From Mucilaginibacter rigui (lineage in GTDB: Bacteria > Bacteroidota > Bacteroidia > Sphingobacteriales > Sphingobacteriaceae): a stretch of DNA of 64,000 bases. Position numbers and translations under genes: made by a program. Shown here piece after piece: positions 31,255 through 38,633 of this stretch (positions are counted from its first letter, which is position 1; the number at the start of each line of letters is the position of its first letter). Below the pieces are notes generated by a model. It saw only the letters and a program-made list of their open reading frames with translations, did no database searches and was not told the DNA's origin. The stretch covers positions 62,001 to 126,000 of the forward strand of contig NZ_JACWMW010000006.1 of the NCBI RefSeq assembly GCF_014773275.1. The letters run 5' to 3'.

Positions 31255-33741
31255 ATGAAAACTATTTACGCTGCTGTACTCATTGGCAGTATCAGTGCTA
31301 TTGCTGTAGGCAATGCAAAAGCGCAAACCGCGCCGGCAGAAGACCCTGCCTTAAAGATCTATCGCGAAACCACGCCGAAATATAACGACCTGGTGCATAC
31401 CAAACTTGATGTACGTTTCGATTATAAGAAACGCTATATGTACGGTAAGGAGTGGGTTACTTTGAAGCCGCATTTTTACCCAACCGACTCCCTGCGTTTA
31501 GACGCACAGGGTATGGATATCAAAAATGTATCGATAGTAAAAGCCGGTAAAAACACCCCGCTTAAATTTACTTATGATAGCCTTACCATTGATATTAAGC
31601 TTGACCGTACGTATCGTAACGGTGAAAACTACACCATTTATATAGATTATACTGCCAAACCAAACGAGCTTAAAGCACAGGGCAGCGCCGCTATTACCGA
31701 TGCCAAAGGTTTATACTTTATTAACCCGGATGGTACCGAAAAAGACAAGCCAACCCAGATATGGACACAGGGCGAGACCCAAAGTTCATCGGCATGGTTC
31801 CCTACTATTGATAAGCCAAACCAAAAAACAACCGACGAGATCAGCATGACCGTACCTAAAAAATACGTAACGCTATCAAACGGCCGTTTGGCATCACAAA
31901 AGGTTAATGCAGACGGTACACGTACTGATACCTGGAAAATGGAATTACCACACTCGCCATACTTATTTATGATGGCTGTTGGTGATTTTAAAATTACTAA
32001 AGAAACATGGAAAGGTAAAGAGGTAAGCTATTACCTTGAGCCTAAATACGCACCATACGCTAAAGATATTTTCGGCTTTACACCGGAGGTGATAGACTTT
32101 TATTCGAAAACGCTGGGGGTTGATTACCCATGGAACAAGTACTCACAGATTGTTGTACGTGATTACGTGAGTGGGGCTATGGAGAACACCAGCGCTACCC
32201 TGCATGGCGAATACGTGCAAGCTACCAAACGTGAGTTAATTGATGCTTACTACAACCAGGGCCGCAGCACCATTGTACACGAACTTTTCCACCAGTGGTT
32301 TGGCGATTACGTTACTGCCGAAAGCTGGAGCAACTTAACCGTTAACGAATCATTTGCTGATTTTAGCGAAACCCTATGGGCCGAACACAAATACGGTAAA
32401 GACGCAGGCGACGCACATATTAACGATGACAGGCAAAACTACCTGAGCCAGCCCGACCTGAAAACCAAAGACCTGGTGCGTTTCCACTATAAAGATAAAG
32501 AGGATGTGTTTGATGCTGTTACCTACCAAAAAGGCGGTAGCATTTTATATATGTTGCGCAATTACCTTGGTAATGCAGCATTTTACAAAGGCCTAAACAT
32601 CTACCTAAAAACAAACGCGTTTAAAAACGGCGAAGCTCACCAATTACGTTTAGCAATGGAAGAAGCAAGCGGCCGCGACCTGAACTGGTTCTTCAACCAG
32701 TGGTACTTTGGTGCAGGCCATCCGGTGCTTAATATCACTTACAAATGGGATGAGGCAAGCAAAAAACAAACCGTTTACCTAAACCAGACACAAGATGGCA
32801 ACGGCTTTATTCTACCATTAGCTATTGATGTTTATGCAGACGGCAAAATGGACCGCAAAAAATTCTGGATGCGTAATAAAGTTGATAGCCTGGTGTTCCA
32901 CTCAGCTGTTAAACCAAGCCTGGTGAATGTTGATGGTGATAAGATGTTATTGGTTAAGAAAACAGACAGCAAAACTATTGACGAATTTGTTTTTCAATAC
33001 TTTAATGCACCCCTATATTTAGATCGTTTTGAAGCTATCACTGCCGCTGCAAAACAGCAAGGCAATGCAGGTGCCCGCAAAGTAATTATTGCTGCACTTA
33101 ACGATAAATACTACGAATTACAGATAAAAGCTATCCGTGCTGCCGAAATGACCAATGATGATGTGCGCAATGCTGCACAACCTATACTGATCAAACTGGC
33201 CCAAACCGATCCTAATACGCTGGTTAGGGCTGCCGCCATTACCGTTTTAGGTAAGTTAAAAGCATCTGGCAACGCTAATTTATTTAAAGATGGTTTAAAG
33301 AGCCAATCGTACGCTGTACAAGGGGCATCCTTATCAGCGCTGGGGTTACTTGACCCTAACGCAGCATTACCTTTAGCTAAAACTTACGAAAAAGATAGCG
33401 AGGGTGCTTTAACACAAGCCATACTGAACATCTACGCTACAAGTGGCAGTGATGAACAGTACCCTTATGTTTACAAAGCATTCACCGAAGGCCAGCCTCA
33501 AACCCAGTTCAATATCATGAAGAAATTCGCTGATTTTACAGGCCGTATAAAAAGTAATGAGCAAGCGCAAAAAGGCATAAAAGCAATCGCCGATTTTGGC
33601 ACCAAGTATAAAAAATATGGCGTAGCCCCACAGATTGTGCAAATATTAACCGGCTTAAAAGCCGACCGTGCTAAATTGAACGATACAGCATCAGTTGCTG
33701 CTATTGATAAAGCCACTGCCGAATTACAAAAAGCAGAGTAA
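31255..33741 (+). CDS. M1-family (gluzincin) aminopeptidase with C-terminal HEAT-like repeats
   Basis: 828 residues from the ATG at 31255; a TTG 27 bases earlier is not needed. The signal peptide MKTIYAAVLIGSISAIAVG ends near AKAQ. The M1 exopeptidase motif GAMEN is near residue 310, and the zinc site HELFHQWFGD followed by the second Glu in NESFADFSE is near 340-370. Residues from about 600 on repeat a helical pattern (AIRAAEMTNDDVRNAA, RAAAITVLGKL, LSALGLLDPNAAL) resembling HEAT repeats that cap the active site. It is an exported aminopeptidase for peptide breakdown in the periplasm or at the surface. Confidence 0.94.
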   Translation: MKTIYAAVLIGSISAIAVGNAKAQTAPAEDPALKIYRETTPKYNDLVHTKLDVRFDYKKRYMYGKEWVTLKPHFYPTDSLRLDAQGMDIKNVSIVKAGKNTPLKFTYDSLTIDIKLDRTYRNGENYTIYIDYTAKPNELKAQGSAAITDAKGLYFINPDGTEKDKPTQIWTQGETQSSSAWFPTIDKPNQKTTDEISMTVPKKYVTLSNGRLASQKVNADGTRTDTWKMELPHSPYLFMMAVGDFKITKETWKGKEVSYYLEPKYAPYAKDIFGFTPEVIDFYSKTLGVDYPWNKYSQIVVRDYVSGAMENTSATLHGEYVQATKRELIDAYYNQGRSTIVHELFHQWFGDYVTAESWSNLTVNESFADFSETLWAEHKYGKDAGDAHINDDRQNYLSQPDLKTKDLVRFHYKDKEDVFDAVTYQKGGSILYMLRNYLGNAAFYKGLNIYLKTNAFKNGEAHQLRLAMEEASGRDLNWFFNQWYFGAGHPVLNITYKWDEASKKQTVYLNQTQDGNGFILPLAIDVYADGKMDRKKFWMRNKVDSLVFHSAVKPSLVNVDGDKMLLVKKTDSKTIDEFVFQYFNAPLYLDRFEAITAAAKQQGNAGARKVIIAALNDKYYELQIKAIRAAEMTNDDVRNAAQPILIKLAQTDPNTLVRAAAITVLGKLKASGNANLFKDGLKSQSYAVQGASLSALGLLDPNAALPLAKTYEKDSEGALTQAILNIYATSGSDEQYPYVYKAFTEGQPQTQFNIMKKFADFTGRIKSNEQAQKGIKAIADFGTKYKKYGVAPQIVQILTGLKADRAKLNDTASVAAIDKATAELQKAE

Positions 33742-33764
33742 TTTTCTGAGATATTAAAATATGT

Positions 33765-33794
33765 AAGCCGCCCTGAATATGGGGCGGCTTTTTT
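33765..33794 (+). terminator. Terminator of the M1 aminopeptidase gene
   Basis: AAGCCGCCC (33765-33773) pairs with GGGCGGCTT (33782-33790) and is followed by a T run. It is 24 bases after the stop codon. Confidence 0.85.
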
Positions 33795-33908
33795 GTTTGC
33801 ACTTTGTGTATGGTTAAAATGTTAAATAATAAAATTTAACATTTATGGTATTTGATTATTCGCTAATTTAGTGTCAGGCAAATGCTTATCTAAATACTAC
33901 GATCAACA

Positions 33909-34289
33909 ATGAAAAAGATATTATTGCTTTTAACTTTATGCGCCGGCACAGGCACTTTAATGGCACAAAATACAACCATTAAACCATTTGACAATACGCT
34001 TAACGGAAAGTTTACACCTAACCTTAAGATTGACAGTTCATGGCGTAAGTTATCCAATACGCAAATAAACGGAACCCTTTTTAAACAGGAGCCTGCCGAT
34101 CTTAAAAACCTTATTGATGATAAAATTCAAAAATCATTATTTATTGCAAGCAATGCCGACAATATGCCTGTGGCCAAATTAAATGGCAACTCTAAAATGC
34201 CTGTTGTGGTATTAGAAGGAAATTCTAAAATGCCTGTTGTAGGGAAAACGCCTAAAGCTCAAAATAATACGGTACAGGTGGTTCCGTAG
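33909..34289 (+). CDS. Small exported protein with GNSKMPVV repeats
   Basis: 126 residues with a signal peptide (1-19, ending MAQ). The C-terminal third repeats a short unit: NADNMPVAKL, NGNSKMPVVVL, EGNSKMPVVGK, a pattern of (G/D)N(S)xMPV every 11 residues. I know of no function for it. It converges with the diadenylate cyclase gene with a one-base gap. Confidence 0.7.
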   Translation: MKKILLLLTLCAGTGTLMAQNTTIKPFDNTLNGKFTPNLKIDSSWRKLSNTQINGTLFKQEPADLKNLIDDKIQKSLFIASNADNMPVAKLNGNSKMPVVVLEGNSKMPVVGKTPKAQNNTVQVVP

Positions 34290-34290
34290 G

Positions 34291-35082
34291 TTAAAAATCC
34301 TTATTCAACAATTTCTCAAGCTCGGCAAAGCTGATATCCATTTTGATGCGGCCTTGTTTGGCGTATGATATTTCGCCGGTTTCTTCAGATACAATGATTG
34401 CCGTTGCGTCGTTTGCTTCGGTAACACCAATACCTGCGCGGTGGCGTAAGCCAAATTGAGCAGGCAGGTCGGATTTTTCGGTAACGGGCAATATACAACT
34501 TGCCGATTTTATTTTGTTCTCTGATATCACCACAGCACCATCATGCAGCGGGCTATTTTTCTGGAAGATGGTTTCCAGTATTCGTTTAGAGATCTTGGCA
34601 TCCAATACCTCGCAACTGTTCTGGTAAAATTGCTCGTCGTAATACTTAGCAAAAACTATGAGTGCGCCGGTGCGGGTTTGTTTCATGGTTTTGCAGGCAT
34701 CAATAATAGGCTTTATACGCGCATAGTTGTTTTTTTCAGCCTCGGCTTTGCCAAAAAAGTATTTCCACCAGGCTTTATTGCGCTGTAGTGATGCATTCTT
34801 ACCCACCAGTAGCAAAAACCGCCTTACCTCCTGCTGAAACACAATGATAATGGCAATGATACCCACATCAACAAACTTACCCAGTATACCGGTTAGCAAT
34901 TGCATGTGCAGTGCATTCACAACCATATAAAGCAGGTATATGGTAATTAAACCAATGAAAATATTTGCCGCTATGGTTCCACGAATAAGGTTGTAAAGCT
35001 GATAAACTATAAAAGCTACAAGCAGCACATCCAGCACGTCAAATACGCCAATCTTTACGAAGCTGAAATCAAAGGAATGCAT
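34291..35082 (-). CDS. cdaA: Diadenylate cyclase CdaA (c-di-AMP synthase)
   Basis: 263 residues. Three N-terminal membrane helices lie at about 12-85. The DAC domain follows with SPLHDGAVVI (the DGA motif) and LRHRAGIG (the RHR motif), the two signatures of the active site, then IIVSEETGEIS. It makes cyclic di-AMP from two ATP at the membrane, a signal for osmotic and wall homeostasis. The usual Firmicutes partners (cdaR, glmM) are not adjacent. The divergent spacing to the polyprenyl synthase (63 bases, same strand) could allow co-transcription. Confidence 0.95.
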   Translation of the reverse strand: MHSFDFSFVKIGVFDVLDVLLVAFIVYQLYNLIRGTIAANIFIGLITIYLLYMVVNALHMQLLTGILGKFVDVGIIAIIIVFQQEVRRFLLLVGKNASLQRNKAWWKYFFGKAEAEKNNYARIKPIIDACKTMKQTRTGALIVFAKYYDEQFYQNSCEVLDAKISKRILETIFQKNSPLHDGAVVISENKIKSASCILPVTEKSDLPAQFGLRHRAGIGVTEANDATAIIVSEETGEISYAKQGRIKMDISFAELEKLLNKDF

Positions 35083-35144
35083 GTTACGAAGTTACTAAGT
35101 TTCCGTTAACATCATTTACAGGGCAGTGTAATTATTAGGCCGAT

Positions 35145-36116
35145 TTATTTATTCCTCTCGGTGGTAAAGCGAACCAATTGCTCTAATCCGGTTCTGGCCT
35201 CGCCTACGGGGAAGGTATTGAGTATATCGAAAGCACTGTCGGTATATTTCTTCATCTGAGTTTCAGAGTATTCCAACCCGCCTTTTTGCTTTACAAAATT
35301 GATGATCTCGGCTATCTTTTTAGGGTCATCATTATGGTTTTTCACCAGGCTTATCATGCGTTTTTTCTCACTTCCATCACTGTTGTTCAGCGCATATATA
35401 AGTGGCAGGGTAACCTTTTTCTCTTTGATATCTATACCCAGCGGTTTACCCACATCATCGGTACCAAAATCAAACATATCATCCTTTATCTGAAAGGCTA
35501 TCCCTATCTTCTCGCCAAACAACCGCATTTTCTCTACAGTTTCCTCATTTGCATTGGCAGATGCCGCACCACAAGCGCAGCAAGATGCGATAAGCGATGC
35601 CGTTTTTTGGCGGATAACTTCGTAATAAACATCCTCGCTAATATCCATCCGGCGCACCTTCTCAATCTGTAGCAATTCGCCTTCGCTCATTTGCTTAACC
35701 GCTTCTGATACTATTTTAAGGAGTTTAAAATCGCCATTATCAATAGAAAGCAATAAGCCTTTGCTCAGCAGGTAGTCGCCAACCAAAACAGCTATCTTAT
35801 TTTTCCATAAAGCATTTATGGAGAAAAAGCCACGGCGCTGGTAAGAGTTATCAACCACATCATCATGAACCAAAGTAGCGGTGTGCAATAATTCAACCAG
35901 TGCTGCCCCCCGATGGGTTGACTCGTTTATCCCGCCACAAATACTGGCCGAAAAAAACACAAACATGGGTCTTATCTGCTTTCCCTTTCGTTTTACGATG
36001 TAATGGGTAATACGATCAAGCAGGGGTACAGAGCTTTGCATAGAAGTTTTGAACTTCTCTTCAAAAACATCAATTTCTGCAGCTATAGGTTTTTTAATTT
36101 CGTTGATGTTCAGCAT
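35145..36116 (-). CDS. Polyprenyl (octaprenyl-type) diphosphate synthase
   Basis: 323 residues. The first aspartate-rich motif is in LVHDDVVDNSYQRRG near 88-102, and the second, QIKDDMFDFGTDD, is near 210-222. The basic RKGKQIRP lies near 43-50. These trans-prenyl synthases lengthen farnesyl diphosphate with isopentenyl diphosphate to supply the side chain of menaquinone. Chain length cannot be read directly, but the small residues before the first motif (ALVELLHTATL) allow a long product. It lies upstream of cdaA on the same strand. Confidence 0.92.
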   Translation of the reverse strand: MLNINEIKKPIAAEIDVFEEKFKTSMQSSVPLLDRITHYIVKRKGKQIRPMFVFFSASICGGINESTHRGAALVELLHTATLVHDDVVDNSYQRRGFFSINALWKNKIAVLVGDYLLSKGLLLSIDNGDFKLLKIVSEAVKQMSEGELLQIEKVRRMDISEDVYYEVIRQKTASLIASCCACGAASANANEETVEKMRLFGEKIGIAFQIKDDMFDFGTDDVGKPLGIDIKEKKVTLPLIYALNNSDGSEKKRMISLVKNHNDDPKKIAEIINFVKQKGGLEYSETQMKKYTDSAFDILNTFPVGEARTGLEQLVRFTTERNK

Positions 36117-36310
36117 CTAAACAAAACATGCTTTTTATGCAATTACCTTACCTGGCAATCCGTAGCAAACATAAGCTTTATAAAAATATATATGCACAAA
36201 CACCGATTTTTTTTACAGTGTGGTTAAACCTTTAGTAAGTTTTACGCTCTATCATATCAGTTAGTAATAACAGCATATAAGTTTAGTTTTTGTGAGTTAA
36301 AGTTTTCGTT

Positions 36311-36344
36311 AAAAAGCGGTGCCTGGAGAGGTTCCGCTTTTTTG
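36311..36344 (+). terminator. Orphan intrinsic terminator
   Basis: AAAAAGCGG (36311-36319) pairs with CCGCTTTTT (36334-36342), followed by further T. The nearest upstream gene is on the opposite strand and starts at 36116, so the hairpin serves no visible gene. Confidence 0.65.
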
Positions 36345-36474
36345 TTTTAAACCAGATCTGGGACCCAATAATTAATTTTTGACGATATTATAAGGCCTTA
36401 TTGACATATCCTGTTAAACCATTACTTTAATTAAAAAACGAAGCCACCTTCTGTTAAACTAAGGGTTATTATTT

Positions 36475-36482
36475 TACCTTTG
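36475..36482 (+). promoter_or_regulatory. Promoter -7 box of tRNA-Ser
   Basis: TACCTTTG matches TAnnTTTG exactly and ends 17 bases before the first base of the tRNA. Confidence 0.6.
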
Positions 36483-36499
36483 CAATCCTTAATAAAAAC

Positions 36500-36587
36500 G
36501 GAGAGGTGTCTGAGTGGTCGAAAGAGCACGCCTGGAAAGTGTGTATACGCCAAAAGTGTATCGAGGGTTCGAATCCCTCCCTCTCCG
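36500..36587 (+). tRNA. tRNA-Ser, anticodon GGA
   Basis: 88 bases. The acceptor stem GGAGAGG (36500-36506) pairs with CCTCTCC (36580-36586), with discriminator G at 36587. The anticodon loop CTGGAAA holds GGA. A long variable arm (GTGTATACGCCAAAAGTGTATC region) marks a class II tRNA, and the T arm reads GAGGG-TTCGAAT-CCCTC. CCA is not encoded. It reads UCC and UCU serine codons. Confidence 0.96.
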
Positions 36588-36659
36588 CAAGAGGAGATTT
36601 CTTCAAAATCATCATAGGGCTGTTCATCAATGAGCAGCCCTAATTGTTTTTAATATTAA

Positions 36660-36827
36660 TCTGTTATTTACAAATTCCGGCTGTAGGCACTTATGAAAAA
36701 TGGCAACCGGCCAACCGAACTGATTGTGGATGCAGAACCCGGCGTATTGATCATTAACGGTTTAGGTGGCAATGGCATGACCTTATCTTTTGGCCTTTGC
36801 GAGCAAATAATAGCAGCACGCGCTTAG
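36660..36827 (+). pseudogene. 3' remnant of an FAD-dependent oxidoreductase (DadA/TIGR03364-like)
   Basis: The plus-strand frame ending at TAG 36825-36827 encodes RPTELIVDAEPGVLIINGLG then GNGMTLSFGLCEQIIAA, which looks like the C-terminal FAD-binding part of DAO-type amine or amino-acid oxidoreductases (GG-x-GMTLSFGLAE in the family as I remember it). An ATG at 36693 could start a 44-residue frame. However, the preceding residues continue in another frame (LQIPAVGTYEKW, about 36670-36705), so a frameshift or small deletion is present and the upstream 300 or so codons are missing. It lies 70-240 bases behind a tRNA gene. Confidence 0.6.
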
Positions 36828-36873
36828 TGCGCTGCCTGCTATAGTGCAATTTCTTAACGATATCAAAATCCTC

Positions 36874-37464
36874 TTATAAATTTAAACCTGCGGGCAGGTT
36901 GTTATAATCTTCTTCCGTATCAATGTCAACACTTCCCAAAGGAAACGGAACGGTATAAACATCCTCCATGTGTTGCTCCAGTATCTTCTTCGCACCTTCT
37001 TTCCCGTTTAACGTAAGCAACTCAGAGAAATACCTTTTTTTGAACACTACCGGTACACCCATTATACCGTTATAACTACAAGCAATTATTTCTTCTTTAA
37101 CCTTGCCGGCTGTTATAATCAACTTTTTTAAAAGTTCGGCATTTACGTATGGCTGATCGCAAACCATAAAAACAATAGTATCAGTATTTGTATGTTTTAG
37201 CTGGATATGTGATACCGCAAGTTTAATAGACGAGCCCATGCCCAATGCCCAATCTTTATTATACAATATCCCAGCATTGGTATCATTAATGGTTGCTGCA
37301 AGGGCATCGAAGTTAGCGCCTAAAATTACCAGGACACTATCTGATGCAGCGGTTGCGGCCTGTACCATTCTTTGTAATAGTGTATGGCGGCCAATGTAAA
37401 GGTTTTGCTTAGGTGTGCCCATACGGCTGGAAGAGCCGGCAGCTAATATGACAATGGGTGTCAT
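36874..37464 (-). CDS. MobA-like nucleotidyltransferase (molybdenum cofactor cytidylyltransferase type)
   Basis: 196 residues. The nucleotide-binding signature LAAGSSSRMGTPKQNL is at 7-22, and the metal/phosphate region MVCDQPYVNAELL is near 98-110. Enzymes of this MocA group attach CMP to molybdopterin for hydroxylases of the xanthine/aldehyde oxidoreductase type. It is the last gene of the molybdenum hydroxylase operon, four bases after xdhC. That context favours cytidylyl over guanylyl transfer. Confidence 0.88.
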   Translation of the reverse strand: MTPIVILAAGSSSRMGTPKQNLYIGRHTLLQRMVQAATAASDSVLVILGANFDALAATINDTNAGILYNKDWALGMGSSIKLAVSHIQLKHTNTDTIVFMVCDQPYVNAELLKKLIITAGKVKEEIIACSYNGIMGVPVVFKKRYFSELLTLNGKEGAKKILEQHMEDVYTVPFPLGSVDIDTEEDYNNLPAGLNL

Positions 37465-37468
37465 GTAG

Positions 37469-38623
37469 TTAATGTGTTGATATTAATGGCAACAATTCCC
37501 TTTTATTGATACGGTCATGAATAAACGGCCTGGTTCTTAAAGATGCAGCAGTACCCCTGTTTAAGACAGATTGTATTTCGGATAAAATAGCAAGCGCTAT
37601 CTCCTCCGCGTTTTCTGATCCGATGTCCAATCCGGCAGGGCCGTATAGTTTATCCGGAATATTTGCAGGGCTACTATACCCGGGTGCAATTTCTTCCAGC
37701 ATCCGCTTCAGCCTTTTTTTGGGGCCAAGTACACCAATGTAAGTCAGCGGTAGCTCGAGCAGATCTGTTAACAGGGCTGCATCATAATTGTAATTATGCG
37801 TCATCAGCATAAACACAGTTCGTTCATCTACTAGTATTTGTGCTTTCACCTCAGCGGGTTTAGCAACAATTAGTCCGTCGGCCAGCGGGAACCGTGCTGC
37901 AGTAACATAGTTGGCCCGGCCATCAACTACTGTTACCTGCCAGCCAAGTACCTTTGCCATTTGTACCAGGGGGATAACATCATTACCTGCACCTGCAATA
38001 ACCAGCGATACCGAAGGCTGCAGCAATTCAATAAAACAGGTATAATTATCCTGATAATAATAAGTTTTTGTAGTGGTATTACCTGTATGAAGAACATTTG
38101 CAGCATCAGGCAAAATAGCATCGCTAATTTTTCCGGCCGGTAGTGAGCCCGAGGCACCTCCATTTTCGTTATAAAATAAACAGGTACCATACTGCTCTGC
38201 GTGCCTGTCTGCCATGTTAAAAACCGTGATTAACACAGCCGGTTCGCGTTTGCTTAAAAAGAGCTTAAAAAAAGCGATGGGATTATTTGGCTGTTCATGA
38301 TTAATAGGTTCAATCAAAATGTGAATAATACCGTTACAACCCAAGCCAACACCAAATTTCGCGTCGTCATCGTCGGTTGTATCATACGTAACCAGCATGG
38401 GCTTTTGCTGAACCATAACCAACCTGGCTTTACGCAAAGCATCCCCTTCCAGGCAACCTCCGCTTATTGCGCCAGTTAACTGACCGTCATCTGTTACCAG
38501 CATACGTGCACCGGCGCGCCGGTAGGACGAACCTTCTACGCGCACCACTGTGGCTAATGCTGATTTTTTGCCTGCCTGCTTCGCCTTATCATAGGCATTA
38601 ACTATATCCCTTAATTCTTTCAA
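37469..38623 (-). CDS. XdhC/CoxI-family maturation factor
   Basis: 384 residues from a TTG at 38623, which gives the family-typical start (M)KELRDIV. No in-frame ATG exists in the first part, and another TTG at 38653 would overlap the upstream gene by 20 bases. The N-terminal XdhC_CoxI domain has ATVVRVEGSSYRRAGARML and GAISGGCLEGD (about 28-65). The C-terminal Rossmann XdhC_C domain has LVIAGAGNDVIPLVQMA near 205-222. XdhC proteins bind the molybdenum cofactor, help install its sulfido ligand and hand it to the hydroxylase. It sits directly behind the Mo-subunit gene. Confidence 0.9.
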   Translation of the reverse strand: MKELRDIVNAYDKAKQAGKKSALATVVRVEGSSYRRAGARMLVTDDGQLTGAISGGCLEGDALRKARLVMVQQKPMLVTYDTTDDDDAKFGVGLGCNGIIHILIEPINHEQPNNPIAFFKLFLSKREPAVLITVFNMADRHAEQYGTCLFYNENGGASGSLPAGKISDAILPDAANVLHTGNTTTKTYYYQDNYTCFIELLQPSVSLVIAGAGNDVIPLVQMAKVLGWQVTVVDGRANYVTAARFPLADGLIVAKPAEVKAQILVDERTVFMLMTHNYNYDAALLTDLLELPLTYIGVLGPKKRLKRMLEEIAPGYSSPANIPDKLYGPAGLDIGSENAEEIALAILSEIQSVLNRGTAASLRTRPFIHDRINKRELLPLISTH

Positions 38624-38633
38624 ATAAGTAATT

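Larger units (their letters stand above)
36117..36499. other. Gene-free stretch before tRNA-Ser with an orphan terminator
   Basis: The 383 bases contain no convincing open frame. A strong plus-strand hairpin with U-tract (36311-36344) has no gene in front of it. The tRNA promoter box is at 36475-36482. A short transcript ending at 36344 is possible. Confidence 0.5.
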
